From Rhodococcus sp. 06-462-5 (lineage in GTDB: Bacteria; Actinomycetota; Actinomycetes; Mycobacteriales; Mycobacteriaceae): a stretch of DNA of 64,000 nucleotides. The position numbers and the translations under genes are program-made. The stretch spans positions 1 to 64,000 of the forward strand of contig NZ_NOYD01000050.1 of NCBI RefSeq assembly GCF_002258315.1, read 5' to 3'. This document shows positions 33,692 through 41,780 of this stretch, one piece after another. Every line of letters begins with the position of its first letter. The stretch's first letter is position 1. The notes under the pieces were generated by a model. The model was not told the DNA's origin. It searched no databases and saw only the letters and a list, made by a program, of their open reading frames with translations.

Positions 33692-34324
33692 ATGCGGTTG
33701 TCTCCGCACGAGCAGGACCGACTGCTCGTCAGCTATGCGGCCGAACTCGCTCGGCGTCGCCAGGCACGCGGCCTCAAACTCAATCACCCCGAGGCGATCG
33801 CAGTCATCACCGATCACCTCCTCGAGGGTGCCCGCGACGGCCGATCGGTAGCCGACCTGATGTCCTCGGGTCGTGAGATTCTCGGTGCCGACGACGTGCT
33901 CGACGGTGTGCCCGAGTTGCTGCCCGAGGTGATGGTGGAAGCGACCTTTCCGGACGGCACCAAGCTGATCACGGTGCACGAGCCGATCTCGCCGAAGCGG
34001 GGTGACGGGCATCTGATTCCGGGCGAGATCATCACCGTCGCAGGCGACATCGAGATCAACGACGGTGCCGAGGTGATATCCATGGCCGTCGTCAACGCGG
34101 GAGATCGCCCGGTCCAGGTGGGCAGCCACGTGCATTTCCCGCAGTCCAACGCAGCTCTGCAGTTCGACCGCGAGCGGGCGCACGGCTGCCGCCTCGACAT
34201 CCCCGCCGGCACGGCGGTGCGGTTCGAGCCCGGCATCGAACAGACGATTCGGCTCGTGCCACTCGGTGGCACGCGCGAGGTATACGGACTGAGCATGACA
34301 CCTCCCGGAAAGTTGGACAGCTGA
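33692..34324 (+). CDS. ureAB: Urease gamma-beta fusion subunit
   Basis: The 210-residue product joins UreA (about 1-100: [35 protein letters not shown], then [14 protein letters not shown]) to UreB (about 105-205: [55 protein letters not shown]) with no stop between. Many actinobacteria, including M. tuberculosis, make these as two proteins. The fused form resembles Helicobacter UreA. GGAG precedes ATG 33692. The stop overlaps ureC (ATGA). Confidence 0.95.
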   Translation: MRLSPHEQDRLLVSYAAELARRRQARGLKLNHPEAIAVITDHLLEGARDGRSVADLMSSGREILGADDVLDGVPELLPEVMVEATFPDGTKLITVHEPISPKRGDGHLIPGEIITVAGDIEINDGAEVISMAVVNAGDRPVQVGSHVHFPQSNAALQFDRERAHGCRLDIPAGTAVRFEPGIEQTIRLVPLGGTREVYGLSMTPPGKLDS

Positions 34325-36045
34325 TGGCGCGCATGAGTCGCAGTCGATACGCGCAGTTGTTCGGCCCGACCACGGGTGATCGAATTCGCCTGGCGGACAC
34401 GGATCTTCTGATCGAGGTCACCGAGGACCGCAGCGGTGGTCCCGGCATCGCCGGTGAGGAGGCGGTGTTCGGCGGCGGCAAGGTGATCCGCGAATCGATG
34501 GGGCAGTCGCGAGCCACCCGCGCCGACGGTGCTCCCGACACGGTGATCACCGGGGTCGTCGTCGTCGACTACTGGGGAATCATCAAGGCCGACCTCGGTA
34601 TTCGCGACGGACGCATCGTGGCACTGGGCAAGGCAGGCAATCCCGACACCATGACCGGGGTGCATCCCGATCTCGTCATCGGCCCGTCCACCGAGATCAT
34701 CGCGGGCAACGGGAAGATCGTCACGGCCGGCGGCATCGACTGTCACGTCCACTTGATCTGTCCGCAGATCAAGGAGGAGGCTCTCGGCGGCGGCATCACC
34801 ACCGTGATCGCAGGCGGTACCGGCCCCGCCGAAGGCAGCAAGGCCACCACCGTCACCCCCGGCGCATGGCACCTGTCCCGGATGCTCGAGTCGCTGGACG
34901 ACTGGCCTATGAACATCGTGCTGCTCGGCAAGGGCAACACGGTCAATCCGGACTCGATGTGGGAGCAATTGCGCGCCGGCGCATCGGGATTCAAACTGCA
35001 CGAGGACTGGGGATCGACCCCTGCCGCGATCGACGCGTGCCTGCGAGTGTGCGAGGACGCAGGAGTTCAGGCCGCACTGCACTCGGACACCCTGAACGAG
35101 GCCGGATTCGTCGAGACCACCCTCGATGCGATCAGGGGACGCGGAATACACGCGTACCACACCGAGGGTGCGGGCGGCGGGCACGCACCCGACATCATCA
35201 CCGTGGCGGCGCAGCCGCACGTGCTCCCCAGCTCGACCAACCCGACGCGTCCCCACACCGTCAACACCCTGGACGAACATCTCGACATGCTGATGGTGTG
35301 CCACCACCTCAGTCCATCGATTCCGGAGGATCTGGCCTTCGCCGAGAGTCGAATTCGGCCGTCGACCATTGCAGCCGAGGATCTGCTGCACGACATGGGT
35401 GCCATCTCGATGATCGGCAGCGACGCTCAGGCAATGGGCCGCATAGGTGAGGTGGTTCTGCGCACGTGGCAGACGGCGCATGTGATGAAGTCTCGTCGGG
35501 GCTTCCTTGCCGGTGACAACGGAGCCGACAACAACCGAGTGATGCGCTACGTCGCGAAGTACACCATCTGCCCGGCCGTCGCCCACGGACTCGACGACGA
35601 GATCGGTTCGATCGAGCCGGGCAAACTCGCCGACCTGGTGTTGTGGGATCCGGCATTCTTCGGCGTCCGTCCTCACATGGTCATCAAGGGTGGCATGATC
35701 GCGTGGGCTGCCATGGGCGACGCCAACGCGTCCATCCCGACCCCGCAACCCGAACTACCTCGTCCGATGTTCGGGGCGTCGCCGAAGGCAGCGGCCGCGA
35801 CGTCGCTGCATTTCGTTGCCCCGCAGGCGATCGAGGACGGACTGGCCGGGCGTCTGAACTGCGATCGCACGTTGGTTCCGGTCAAGAACGTGCGTGGTGT
35901 CAGGAAGTCGGACATGGCGCTGAACGATGCTCTGCCCGATATCCGCGTGGATCCCGATACGTTCACCGTGCGGATCGACGGCGACGTATGGACCGAGCAG
36001 CCGGCAACCGAACTGCCGATGGCGCAGCGATACTTCCTCTTCTGA
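34324..36045 (+). CDS. ureC: Urease alpha subunit (catalytic)
   Basis: The 573-residue subunit holds the binuclear nickel centre. Visible elements are the His ligands in [10 protein letters not shown], the carbamylated lysine of GFKLHEDWG (Lys224), [19 protein letters not shown], the mobile-flap Cys-His in MVCHHLS, and the Asp ligand in GSDAQAMGR. The C-terminus PMAQRYFLF is typical. It hydrolyses urea to ammonia and carbamate. It overlaps ureAB by one codon edge and ureF likewise (TGATG). Confidence 0.98.
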   Translation: MARMSRSRYAQLFGPTTGDRIRLADTDLLIEVTEDRSGGPGIAGEEAVFGGGKVIRESMGQSRATRADGAPDTVITGVVVVDYWGIIKADLGIRDGRIVALGKAGNPDTMTGVHPDLVIGPSTEIIAGNGKIVTAGGIDCHVHLICPQIKEEALGGGITTVIAGGTGPAEGSKATTVTPGAWHLSRMLESLDDWPMNIVLLGKGNTVNPDSMWEQLRAGASGFKLHEDWGSTPAAIDACLRVCEDAGVQAALHSDTLNEAGFVETTLDAIRGRGIHAYHTEGAGGGHAPDIITVAAQPHVLPSSTNPTRPHTVNTLDEHLDMLMVCHHLSPSIPEDLAFAESRIRPSTIAAEDLLHDMGAISMIGSDAQAMGRIGEVVLRTWQTAHVMKSRRGFLAGDNGADNNRVMRYVAKYTICPAVAHGLDDEIGSIEPGKLADLVLWDPAFFGVRPHMVIKGGMIAWAAMGDANASIPTPQPELPRPMFGASPKAAAATSLHFVAPQAIEDGLAGRLNCDRTLVPVKNVRGVRKSDMALNDALPDIRVDPDTFTVRIDGDVWTEQPATELPMAQRYFLF

Positions 36046-36701
36046 TGCCCGATGCCCGACTGCAGGTGACGACGCTTCTCTCGCTTGCCGATTCACGCCT
36101 ACCCACCGGTGGCCACGTGCACTCGGGCGGCGTGGAGGAGGCGATCGCCTCGGGCTTCGTTCGAGACATCACGACGCTCGAAGCGTTTCTGCGACGCCGT
36201 GTCCGAACCTCCGGGGCAACGACGGCGTCCATCGCCGCATCGCTGGTGCACGGGTCGTCGAGCACGGACCGGGCCGATGCCGAATCCGACGCACGAACCC
36301 CGTCCCCGGCTGCCAGGTCGGCCTCCCGCGCTCAGGGCCGCGGACTGCTCCGGTTGGCCAAGTCCGCTTGGCCGCATCATGATTGGACGTCGATCGGGCG
36401 GAAGCCGCACCTCGCTGTTGCCGCTGGGCACGTCGGACTCGCGGCGGGCCTGTCGGTTGCCGACACGGCCGCAGTGCAGGTGTACATCACCATGACCGGG
36501 TCGGCGATCGCCGCGCAGCGTCTGCTCGCGCTCGATCCGGCCGAGGTCGCGGCGTGCACCATCCGGTTGGGCGACTTCTGCGACGACGTGACCGCCGCGG
36601 TGTGCCAGTGCCTGCCCGAGCTGATGGAGTTGTCGGATCCGTTGCTGGACATGTTCGCCGAAGCCCACGCCGTCCGCGATCGACCGTTGTTCGTATCCTG
36701 A
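36045..36701 (+). CDS. ureF: Urease accessory protein UreF
   Basis: The 218-residue, mostly helical protein shows the UreF start [24 protein letters not shown] and later [28 protein letters not shown] and [20 protein letters not shown]. UreF joins the UreG/UreD complex that delivers nickel to apo-urease and gates GTPase activity. An insertion rich in Ser/Asp/Ala (about 66-90) is unconserved linker. ATG 36045 overlaps the ureC stop. Confidence 0.95.
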   Translation: MPDARLQVTTLLSLADSRLPTGGHVHSGGVEEAIASGFVRDITTLEAFLRRRVRTSGATTASIAASLVHGSSSTDRADAESDARTPSPAARSASRAQGRGLLRLAKSAWPHHDWTSIGRKPHLAVAAGHVGLAAGLSVADTAAVQVYITMTGSAIAAQRLLALDPAEVAACTIRLGDFCDDVTAAVCQCLPELMELSDPLLDMFAEAHAVRDRPLFVS

Positions 36702-36719
36702 ATACGGATCCATTTTTTT
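36693..36719 (+). terminator. Weak hairpin plus T7 run between ureF and ureG
   Basis: CGTAT and ATACG pair around CCTGA, overlapping the ureF stop, followed by GATCCA and seven Ts (36713-36719). The stem is only 5 bp, so it may attenuate transcription before ureG rather than end it. Confidence 0.25.
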
Positions 36720-36741
36720 CTCTAGCGACAAGGAGTTCGAC

Positions 36742-37446
36742 ATGCCCCCGCACCTGATCGACGGTGAGCCCCACGACCACGGTTTGGATCGGCCCAAGCG
36801 CGCACGGGTGGCAGGCGACGCACTGCGCGTCGGGATCGGTGGGCCAGTCGGCTCCGGTAAAACCGCCTTGGTGGCGGCACTGTGCCGTCAGCTGCGCGAC
36901 GAGCTCTCACTCGCCGTGCTCACCAACGACATCTACACCACCGAGGATGCGGACTTCCTGCGTCGGCACGCGGTGTTGCCCGACGAGCGGATCACCGCGG
37001 TACAGACCGGTGGCTGCCCGCACACGGCGATTCGTGATGACATCACCGCCAACCTCGACGCCATCGACGATCTGATCGAGAACAATCCGCCCCTCGATCT
37101 GATTCTCGTGGAATCCGGTGGCGACAATCTGACGGCGACGTTCTCGTCCGGTCTGATCGATGTTCAGATATTCGTCGTCGACGTTGCCGGGGGAGACAAG
37201 GTACCGCGCAAAGGCGGTCCCGGTGTGACGTTCTCCGACCTGTTGGTCGTCAACAAGACCGATCTCGCCCCGTACGTCGGAGCCGACCTCGGTGTCATGG
37301 AGCGAGACGCGGCCCAGGTGCGCGAGGGACGACCGACTGCGCTGATCTCGCTCACCGACGATCCCGCGGCGACCACGGTGCTCGAGTGGGTGCGGGAGCA
37401 GCTGAAGGTGATCGCCGACGCCGACGCGCATGCCCACACGCACTGA
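36742..37446 (+). CDS. ureG: Urease accessory GTPase UreG
   Basis: The 234-residue GTPase has P-loop GGPVGSGKT, switch region [12 protein letters not shown], the metal-binding motif [22 protein letters not shown], and [13 protein letters not shown] (guanine-specific NKTD). Both ends are His-rich ([12 protein letters not shown] and HAHTH), likely extra nickel-binding sites. UreG uses GTP to hand nickel to urease. The 40-base gap to ureF contains the weak T-run signal and an AAGGAG site before ATG 36742. Confidence 0.97.
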   Translation: MPPHLIDGEPHDHGLDRPKRARVAGDALRVGIGGPVGSGKTALVAALCRQLRDELSLAVLTNDIYTTEDADFLRRHAVLPDERITAVQTGGCPHTAIRDDITANLDAIDDLIENNPPLDLILVESGGDNLTATFSSGLIDVQIFVVDVAGGDKVPRKGGPGVTFSDLLVVNKTDLAPYVGADLGVMERDAAQVREGRPTALISLTDDPAATTVLEWVREQLKVIADADAHAHTH

Positions 37447-37452
37447 GCGTCG

Positions 37453-38121
37453 ATGCACACAGAGCTCTGCATCGACGCGAGCCGCAGCCGGAGCCCACGT
37501 ATCACCTCGGTGGGCGGACTCGCCGGCCGCCAGACGGGACCGGACACGGTTCACCTGATCGGTACGGCGGCAACTCCTCTCGGCGGAGACACCATCGTGG
37601 TCAGAATATCGGTGGCGGCCGGGGCGCACCTGGAGGTGCGCAGTGTCGCGGCATCGTTGGCGATGCCCGGTGGGCTGCACCGTCACTCGTCCGCGCAGTG
37701 GCACTTCGAGGTCGGTGCAGGCGCGTCGCTGATCTTCGATCCCGAACCGATGGTCGTCGTCTCCGACGCCTCGCATTCGGTGATCAACACCGTTGTGCTG
37801 GAACAGGATTCGACCCTGCGGCTGCGTGAGCGTACGCAGATCGGCCGCTTCGAGGAAGCGTCGGGGCTCTGGAGCAGTGCGATGCGATGCGATGTCGGAG
37901 GCAGCCCGTTGCTACGTCATCGAGTCGAACTGGGCGCGGGATCGGTTGCGCACGACGCGTTGTCGGCACCGCTGTCGATGTCCAGCACGCTGCGATATCC
38001 CGATACCCGGGCGTCCGAGGTCGATCTGGTCGACGGGACCGTCCGGCTGGCGTTGGCCGGCGGCGGTTCGTTGAGCACATCGGTGGGCCGTCGCCTTCAG
38101 CCCAGCGAATCAGGGGTGTGA
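37453..38121 (+). CDS. ureD: Urease accessory protein UreD/UreH
   Basis: The 222-residue protein begins 7 bases after ureG and follows the UreD pattern: LIGTAATPLGGDTIVVRISVAAGAHLEVRSVAASLAMPG, then HFEVGAGASLIFDPEPMVV and LREEAS-type stretches near RFEEASGLWSSAMRC. It is at the shorter end of the family. UreD scaffolds the UreF-UreG complex on apo-urease. It is the last gene of the operon. Confidence 0.92.
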   Translation: MHTELCIDASRSRSPRITSVGGLAGRQTGPDTVHLIGTAATPLGGDTIVVRISVAAGAHLEVRSVAASLAMPGGLHRHSSAQWHFEVGAGASLIFDPEPMVVVSDASHSVINTVVLEQDSTLRLRERTQIGRFEEASGLWSSAMRCDVGGSPLLRHRVELGAGSVAHDALSAPLSMSSTLRYPDTRASEVDLVDGTVRLALAGGGSLSTSVGRRLQPSESGV

Positions 38122-38144
38122 GACCGACCGTTCGGGCAACGAGC

Positions 38145-38182
38145 AACGCATCGGCCGACGGTGTCCCGTCGGCCGATGCGTT
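38145..38182. terminator. Bidirectional terminator hairpin (ureD / ndh)
   Basis: AACGCATCGGCCGACGG (38145-38161) pairs perfectly with CCGTCGGCCGATGCGTT (38166-38182), loop TGTC. The 17-bp stem separates the convergent urease and ndh genes. Confidence 0.85.
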
Positions 38183-38197
38183 GTGTGAGAGCTGGTT

Positions 38198-39601
38198 TCA
38201 GCCCGCTGCCTTCTCGCGTTCCTGTTCCGAATCGGCCGCGGCCGCATCGACGGCACCCGAGCGTTCGAGCGAATTGAGTTGCTCGATGGCAAGTCGCGCG
38301 AACACCTGCTGCTCGGTCGACGCCATCTGTGCGCGGCCCTTGCCGAGGAAGGTCACGAACCACGAGATGACGGTCGTGATGCGGCTGCGGTAGCCCACGA
38401 GGTAGTACAGGTGCAGCGCGAGCCACATGAGCCAGGCGATGAATCCGCCGAATTCGAGTTTGCCGACCTTGGCGACCGCGTTGAATCGCGACACCGTTGC
38501 CATCGAACCCTTGTCGAAGTACTTGAACGGGGCCCGCTGTGCGGGATCGTCCTGGCCCTTGACCGACGCCTTGATCAGCTTGGCAGCGTAGGTCGCGCCC
38601 TGAATGGCACCCTGCGCCATGCCCGGAACGTCCTTGACCGACATCAGGTCGCCGACCACGAACACGTTCGGGTGGCCCTTGACGGTGAGGTCCGGTTCGA
38701 CCAGCACACGTCCGGCGCGGTCGGTCTCCGATCCGGACTGGTCGGCGAGCTGCTTGCCGAGGGGGCTGCCCTGCACGCCTGCGGACCAGACCTTGCACTG
38801 CGCCTCGATGCGGCGCGTCGTGCCGTCCTTCTCCTTGACGGTCAGGCCGTCGTTGTCGACGTCGGTGACCATCGCGTTGAGCTGGATCTCGACGCCGAGC
38901 TTCTCGAGCCGTTCGGCGGCCTTACGACCGAGCTTCTCGCCCATCGGCGGCAGTACGGCGGGCGCGGCATCGAGCAGGATGACGCGGGCGTCACGCGGAT
39001 CGATGTTGCGGAAGGCGCCGTCGAGGGTGCGATCGGCGAGTTCCGCGATCTGCCCGGCGAGCTCCACACCGGTGGGACCCGCTCCGACGACCACGAAGGT
39101 CATGAGGCGGTCCTTCTCCTCCTGATCGTCGGAGAGTTCGGCCTGCTCGAACGCACCGAGGATGCGTCCACGCAGCTCGAGTGCGTCGTCGATGGTTTTC
39201 ATGCCGGGCGCGAACTCGGCGAAGTGATCGTTGCCGAAGTAGGACTGCTGTGCGCCCGCTGCAACGATCAGGCTGTCGAACGGAGTGACGGTGATGCGTT
39301 CGAGGAGCTTGGACGTCACCGTCTTGGCCTCGAGATCGATGTTCAGCACGTCTCCGAGCAGCACCTCTGCGTTCTTCTGCTTGCGCAGAATGACGCGGGT
39401 GGTGGGAGCGATCTCGCCGACGGACAGAATGCCTGTCGCGACCTGATAGAGGAGAGGCTGGAAAAGGTGGTGTGTCGTCTTGGCGACGAGGGTGATGTCG
39501 ACGTCGGCTTTCTTCAGTGCCTTGACGCCGAACAGACCTCCGAACCCGGAACCGATGACGACGACGCGGTGACGCTTCGATTCGAGCGGTTGGATGCTCA
39601 T
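38198..39601 (-). CDS. ndh: Type II NADH dehydrogenase
   Basis: The 467-residue flavoprotein has an FAD-binding motif VVVIGSGFGGLFG (about 13-25), a second Rossmann motif VVVGAGPTGVELAGQIAEL (about 170-188) for NADH, and the FAD-contact segment VFVVGDLMS. A C-terminal amphipathic or membrane-binding region includes FIAWLMWLALHLYYLVGY. It passes electrons from NADH to menaquinone without proton pumping. The gene after the urease operon is ndh in Mycobacterium too (Rv1854c). ATG 39601 is the start. Confidence 0.96.
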   Translation of the reverse strand: MSIQPLESKRHRVVVIGSGFGGLFGVKALKKADVDITLVAKTTHHLFQPLLYQVATGILSVGEIAPTTRVILRKQKNAEVLLGDVLNIDLEAKTVTSKLLERITVTPFDSLIVAAGAQQSYFGNDHFAEFAPGMKTIDDALELRGRILGAFEQAELSDDQEEKDRLMTFVVVGAGPTGVELAGQIAELADRTLDGAFRNIDPRDARVILLDAAPAVLPPMGEKLGRKAAERLEKLGVEIQLNAMVTDVDNDGLTVKEKDGTTRRIEAQCKVWSAGVQGSPLGKQLADQSGSETDRAGRVLVEPDLTVKGHPNVFVVGDLMSVKDVPGMAQGAIQGATYAAKLIKASVKGQDDPAQRAPFKYFDKGSMATVSRFNAVAKVGKLEFGGFIAWLMWLALHLYYLVGYRSRITTVISWFVTFLGKGRAQMASTEQQVFARLAIEQLNSLERSGAVDAAAADSEQEREKAAG

Positions 39602-39698
39602 TACCTGCTCCCTAACGATTGCGGTGTGAGGTCAACGGTAGTCGCCATCCATCGCGACGTCTCGACAAGGTCGTCGTGTCTGTGATGGCAGCGCACAC

Positions 39699-40499
39699 CT
39701 ATCGGCCGGCTGCTGCTCGCTTCGCAAGTTCCACGGTCGCGGCCCGCAGTTCGGTAGCCGAGTCGATCGGAGTCGCATAACCGACCCTGGTGTACGCGAT
39801 TCCGCGCGGAGTGAGCACCTTCAGATCCAGTCCGTAGCGGTCCGCGGCCGTGCACTCGGCGGACGTGGCATCGGGAAAGCCGCCGAGTTCGCGGGCCATC
39901 GCAGTGAGCGACGACGAGTGGTCGGAGTTGAGGTGCTCTATCGCGTATCCGGAGGTCGGCGACACCGGATCGGGCGCGGCCTGGGCATACGCCTCGGCAG
40001 TTGCCGAATCCATCCGACCGTATCCGCCGACCCACCGGACCCGATGCACGCGCATGATCCACAGCGTGAAGTCGCTGTAGTCCAGGTAGTACTTCGCCGC
40101 TGGTACGCCGTCGAGATGCGCAGCGCGTGCTGCGGCCAACTCGTCACCCTCGGGCCGCTCGACCACGCCTGCCAGCGTGATTCGGCCCGACGCCAGCGGG
40201 TCGGTCTGCGATTGCGGTGCCACGATCGACAGGCTCATCCGTTGATCGCCTGCGAGGTTGCGTCCGTGCTCGGCCATGCGCGAGACACACAGAACCGGCG
40301 CGCCGTCGAGCAATCCGTACGTGACGAACGAAGCCCAGGGATCGCCGTCCGCGGTCAGGCTCGCAAGAGTTGCGGTGTTGGTGGACGCAGCGATCGTGCG
40401 CGCTTCCTCGGCCGCGGAAGGACGACGGTCGTCGACGACCGGGGCCAGGGGAGGGGGAACGGACGGTGCGTCACCGGGATCGCCGTGATCGAGTGCCAT
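39699..40499 (-). CDS. HugZ-like / PNPOx-fold protein with DUF2470 domain
   Basis: The 266-residue protein has a split-barrel flavin/heme-type domain (about 25-165: EARTIAASTNTATLASLTADGDPWASFVTYGLLDGAPVLCVSRMAEHGRNL) and a C-terminal DUF2470 domain (about 180-260: AIEHLNSDHSSSLTAMARELGG). This layout occurs in heme-degrading HugZ and in plant chlorophyll-related proteins, so a heme or flavin ligand is plausible. ATG 40499 is taken; the longer frame upstream is a shadow of the adjoining gene. It ends the leftward run from dapA. Confidence 0.85.
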   Translation of the reverse strand: MALDHGDPGDAPSVPPPLAPVVDDRRPSAAEEARTIAASTNTATLASLTADGDPWASFVTYGLLDGAPVLCVSRMAEHGRNLAGDQRMSLSIVAPQSQTDPLASGRITLAGVVERPEGDELAAARAAHLDGVPAAKYYLDYSDFTLWIMRVHRVRWVGGYGRMDSATAEAYAQAAPDPVSPTSGYAIEHLNSDHSSSLTAMARELGGFPDATSAECTAADRYGLDLKVLTPRGIAYTRVGYATPIDSATELRAATVELAKRAAAGR

Positions 40500-40522
40500 G
40501 CGCAGAAGCTTACGACGGCGAC

Positions 40523-41200
40523 CTACAGGAGGTCTCCGGCATGAATCAGGGCGTCGGCGACGAGTGCGACGCCGAGCACGACGAAGATGACGCGCACCGT
40601 CGGCGGACCGTACCGCATCAGGGCTCGGACGGTCGCGGTGAACGCGCGCCTCGAGCGTCGACTCTTCCTCGACGCAAGAATCAGCACGAGGACGGGCGGT
40701 AGGAGCCCGATCAGGCAGTAGACGACGACGATGGCCGGCCACCACGGCGGACGGGGATCGTAGGTCGAGAGCATCGTCAGCCCCGCGAGGTACGGCACTG
40801 CCGTCGGGCCCTGCACCAGACCGATCGTCAGTCCGGTCAGGGCGACGACGGGGATGCTGGAGCCGGCTCGAGCTGCCCACTCCGGTGGGCGGCGATCGGT
40901 GGTGCGCAGAGCTCCGAGTGTGATCAGTACCAGCCCGATCGCGAGTTCCGTGCGATACCGCACCGTGGGAGTGATGGTGATGTCGAACAGATCGGTGAAG
41001 AAGTCGATGCCGAGAACGGTGAGGATGCCGAATGTGGTCGTCGCCGTGAACACTCCGCCGACGAAGGCCAGCCCGGCTCGGAACGGGGACCGGCGGGTGG
41101 TTCTCGCGTGCACTGCGATGGCTGCGGTCACGCCGATCAACAACACGTCGAGCGAATCGAGTATCGCGAATCCGACGAGAGCGAGCAGCAAGGTCACCAT
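40523..41200 (-). CDS. GAP/SfLAP-family membrane protein
   Basis: The 225-residue integral membrane protein has about six helices, starting LLLALVGFAILDSLDVLLIGVTAAIA. The D-S-L/D pattern in helix 1 and TGLTIGLVQGPTAVPYLAGL suggest the GAP (sulfolipid-1-addressing-like) family, members of which help move glycolipids to the cell surface in mycobacteria. The family call is from pattern memory, and the cargo is unknown. It is 7 bases after the isochorismatase-like gene. Confidence 0.65.
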   Translation of the reverse strand: MVTLLLALVGFAILDSLDVLLIGVTAAIAVHARTTRRSPFRAGLAFVGGVFTATTTFGILTVLGIDFFTDLFDITITPTVRYRTELAIGLVLITLGALRTTDRRPPEWAARAGSSIPVVALTGLTIGLVQGPTAVPYLAGLTMLSTYDPRPPWWPAIVVVYCLIGLLPPVLVLILASRKSRRSRRAFTATVRALMRYGPPTVRVIFVVLGVALVADALIHAGDLL

Positions 41201-41207
41201 GGAGGGT

Positions 41208-41774
41208 TCAGGGTATCGGTCGGGTGAAATCGACCTTCTCGGTGACGACGGCCTCGGCGGTCCGGCCGGGAGCGGTCTGGTTGTCCCAGTACATGTTCGT
41301 GTGCGCGATGACCTGGGCCGGCGGCGGCGCGCCCCACTCGGTCAGGTCCTCGGCGGTGTGGGCATCGCTCACGAGCGTCACGTCGTATCCGCGGACCAAG
41401 GCTCCGTGCATCGTGGACCTGATGCAAAAATCCGTGTGCGCGCCGGCGATGACGACGTGCCCCACGCCGAACGAGGCGAGGTCGGCTTCGAGACCGGTGT
41501 CCTCGAAGGCATCGCCGTGCTTCTTGTGGACGATCGGATCGCCTGGATGGACAGGCAACTCGTCGAGTAGTTTCCACCCCACCGTTCCGTAAGCCAGCTC
41601 CTCCTCGGAGGAGTGCTGCACCCAGATCACCGGAGTACCGGTGTGTCGTGCGCGGGACACCAGGGCCACGATGTTCTCGACCACGCGCTGCCGCTCGTGG
41701 ACGCCGACCATCACGTCGTTCTGCACGTCGATGATCACCAGTGCGGTTGCGGGCCGGTGCGCCAGGGTGGTCAC
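41208..41774 (-). CDS. Isochorismatase-like cysteine hydrolase
   Basis: The 188-residue protein shows the catalytic triad of the family: Asp in LVIIDVQNDV (about 15-20), Lys in IVHKKHGDAF (about 84-86), and Cys in HVVIAGAHTDFCIRSTM (about 117). GTG 41774 is the start. Such enzymes hydrolyse nicotinamide, N-carbamoyl amines or isochorismate-type substrates; a catalytic Cys argues for an amidase. The substrate is unknown. It follows the UvrA-like gene by 6 bases. Confidence 0.88.
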   Translation of the reverse strand: MTTLAHRPATALVIIDVQNDVMVGVHERQRVVENIVALVSRARHTGTPVIWVQHSSEEELAYGTVGWKLLDELPVHPGDPIVHKKHGDAFEDTGLEADLASFGVGHVVIAGAHTDFCIRSTMHGALVRGYDVTLVSDAHTAEDLTEWGAPPPAQVIAHTNMYWDNQTAPGRTAEAVVTEKVDFTRPIP

Positions 41775-41780
41775 GCGAAC

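Noticed and set aside
33814..35748. 644-codon open frame on the minus strand
   Set aside because: It is antisense to ureAB and ureC, with no family features.
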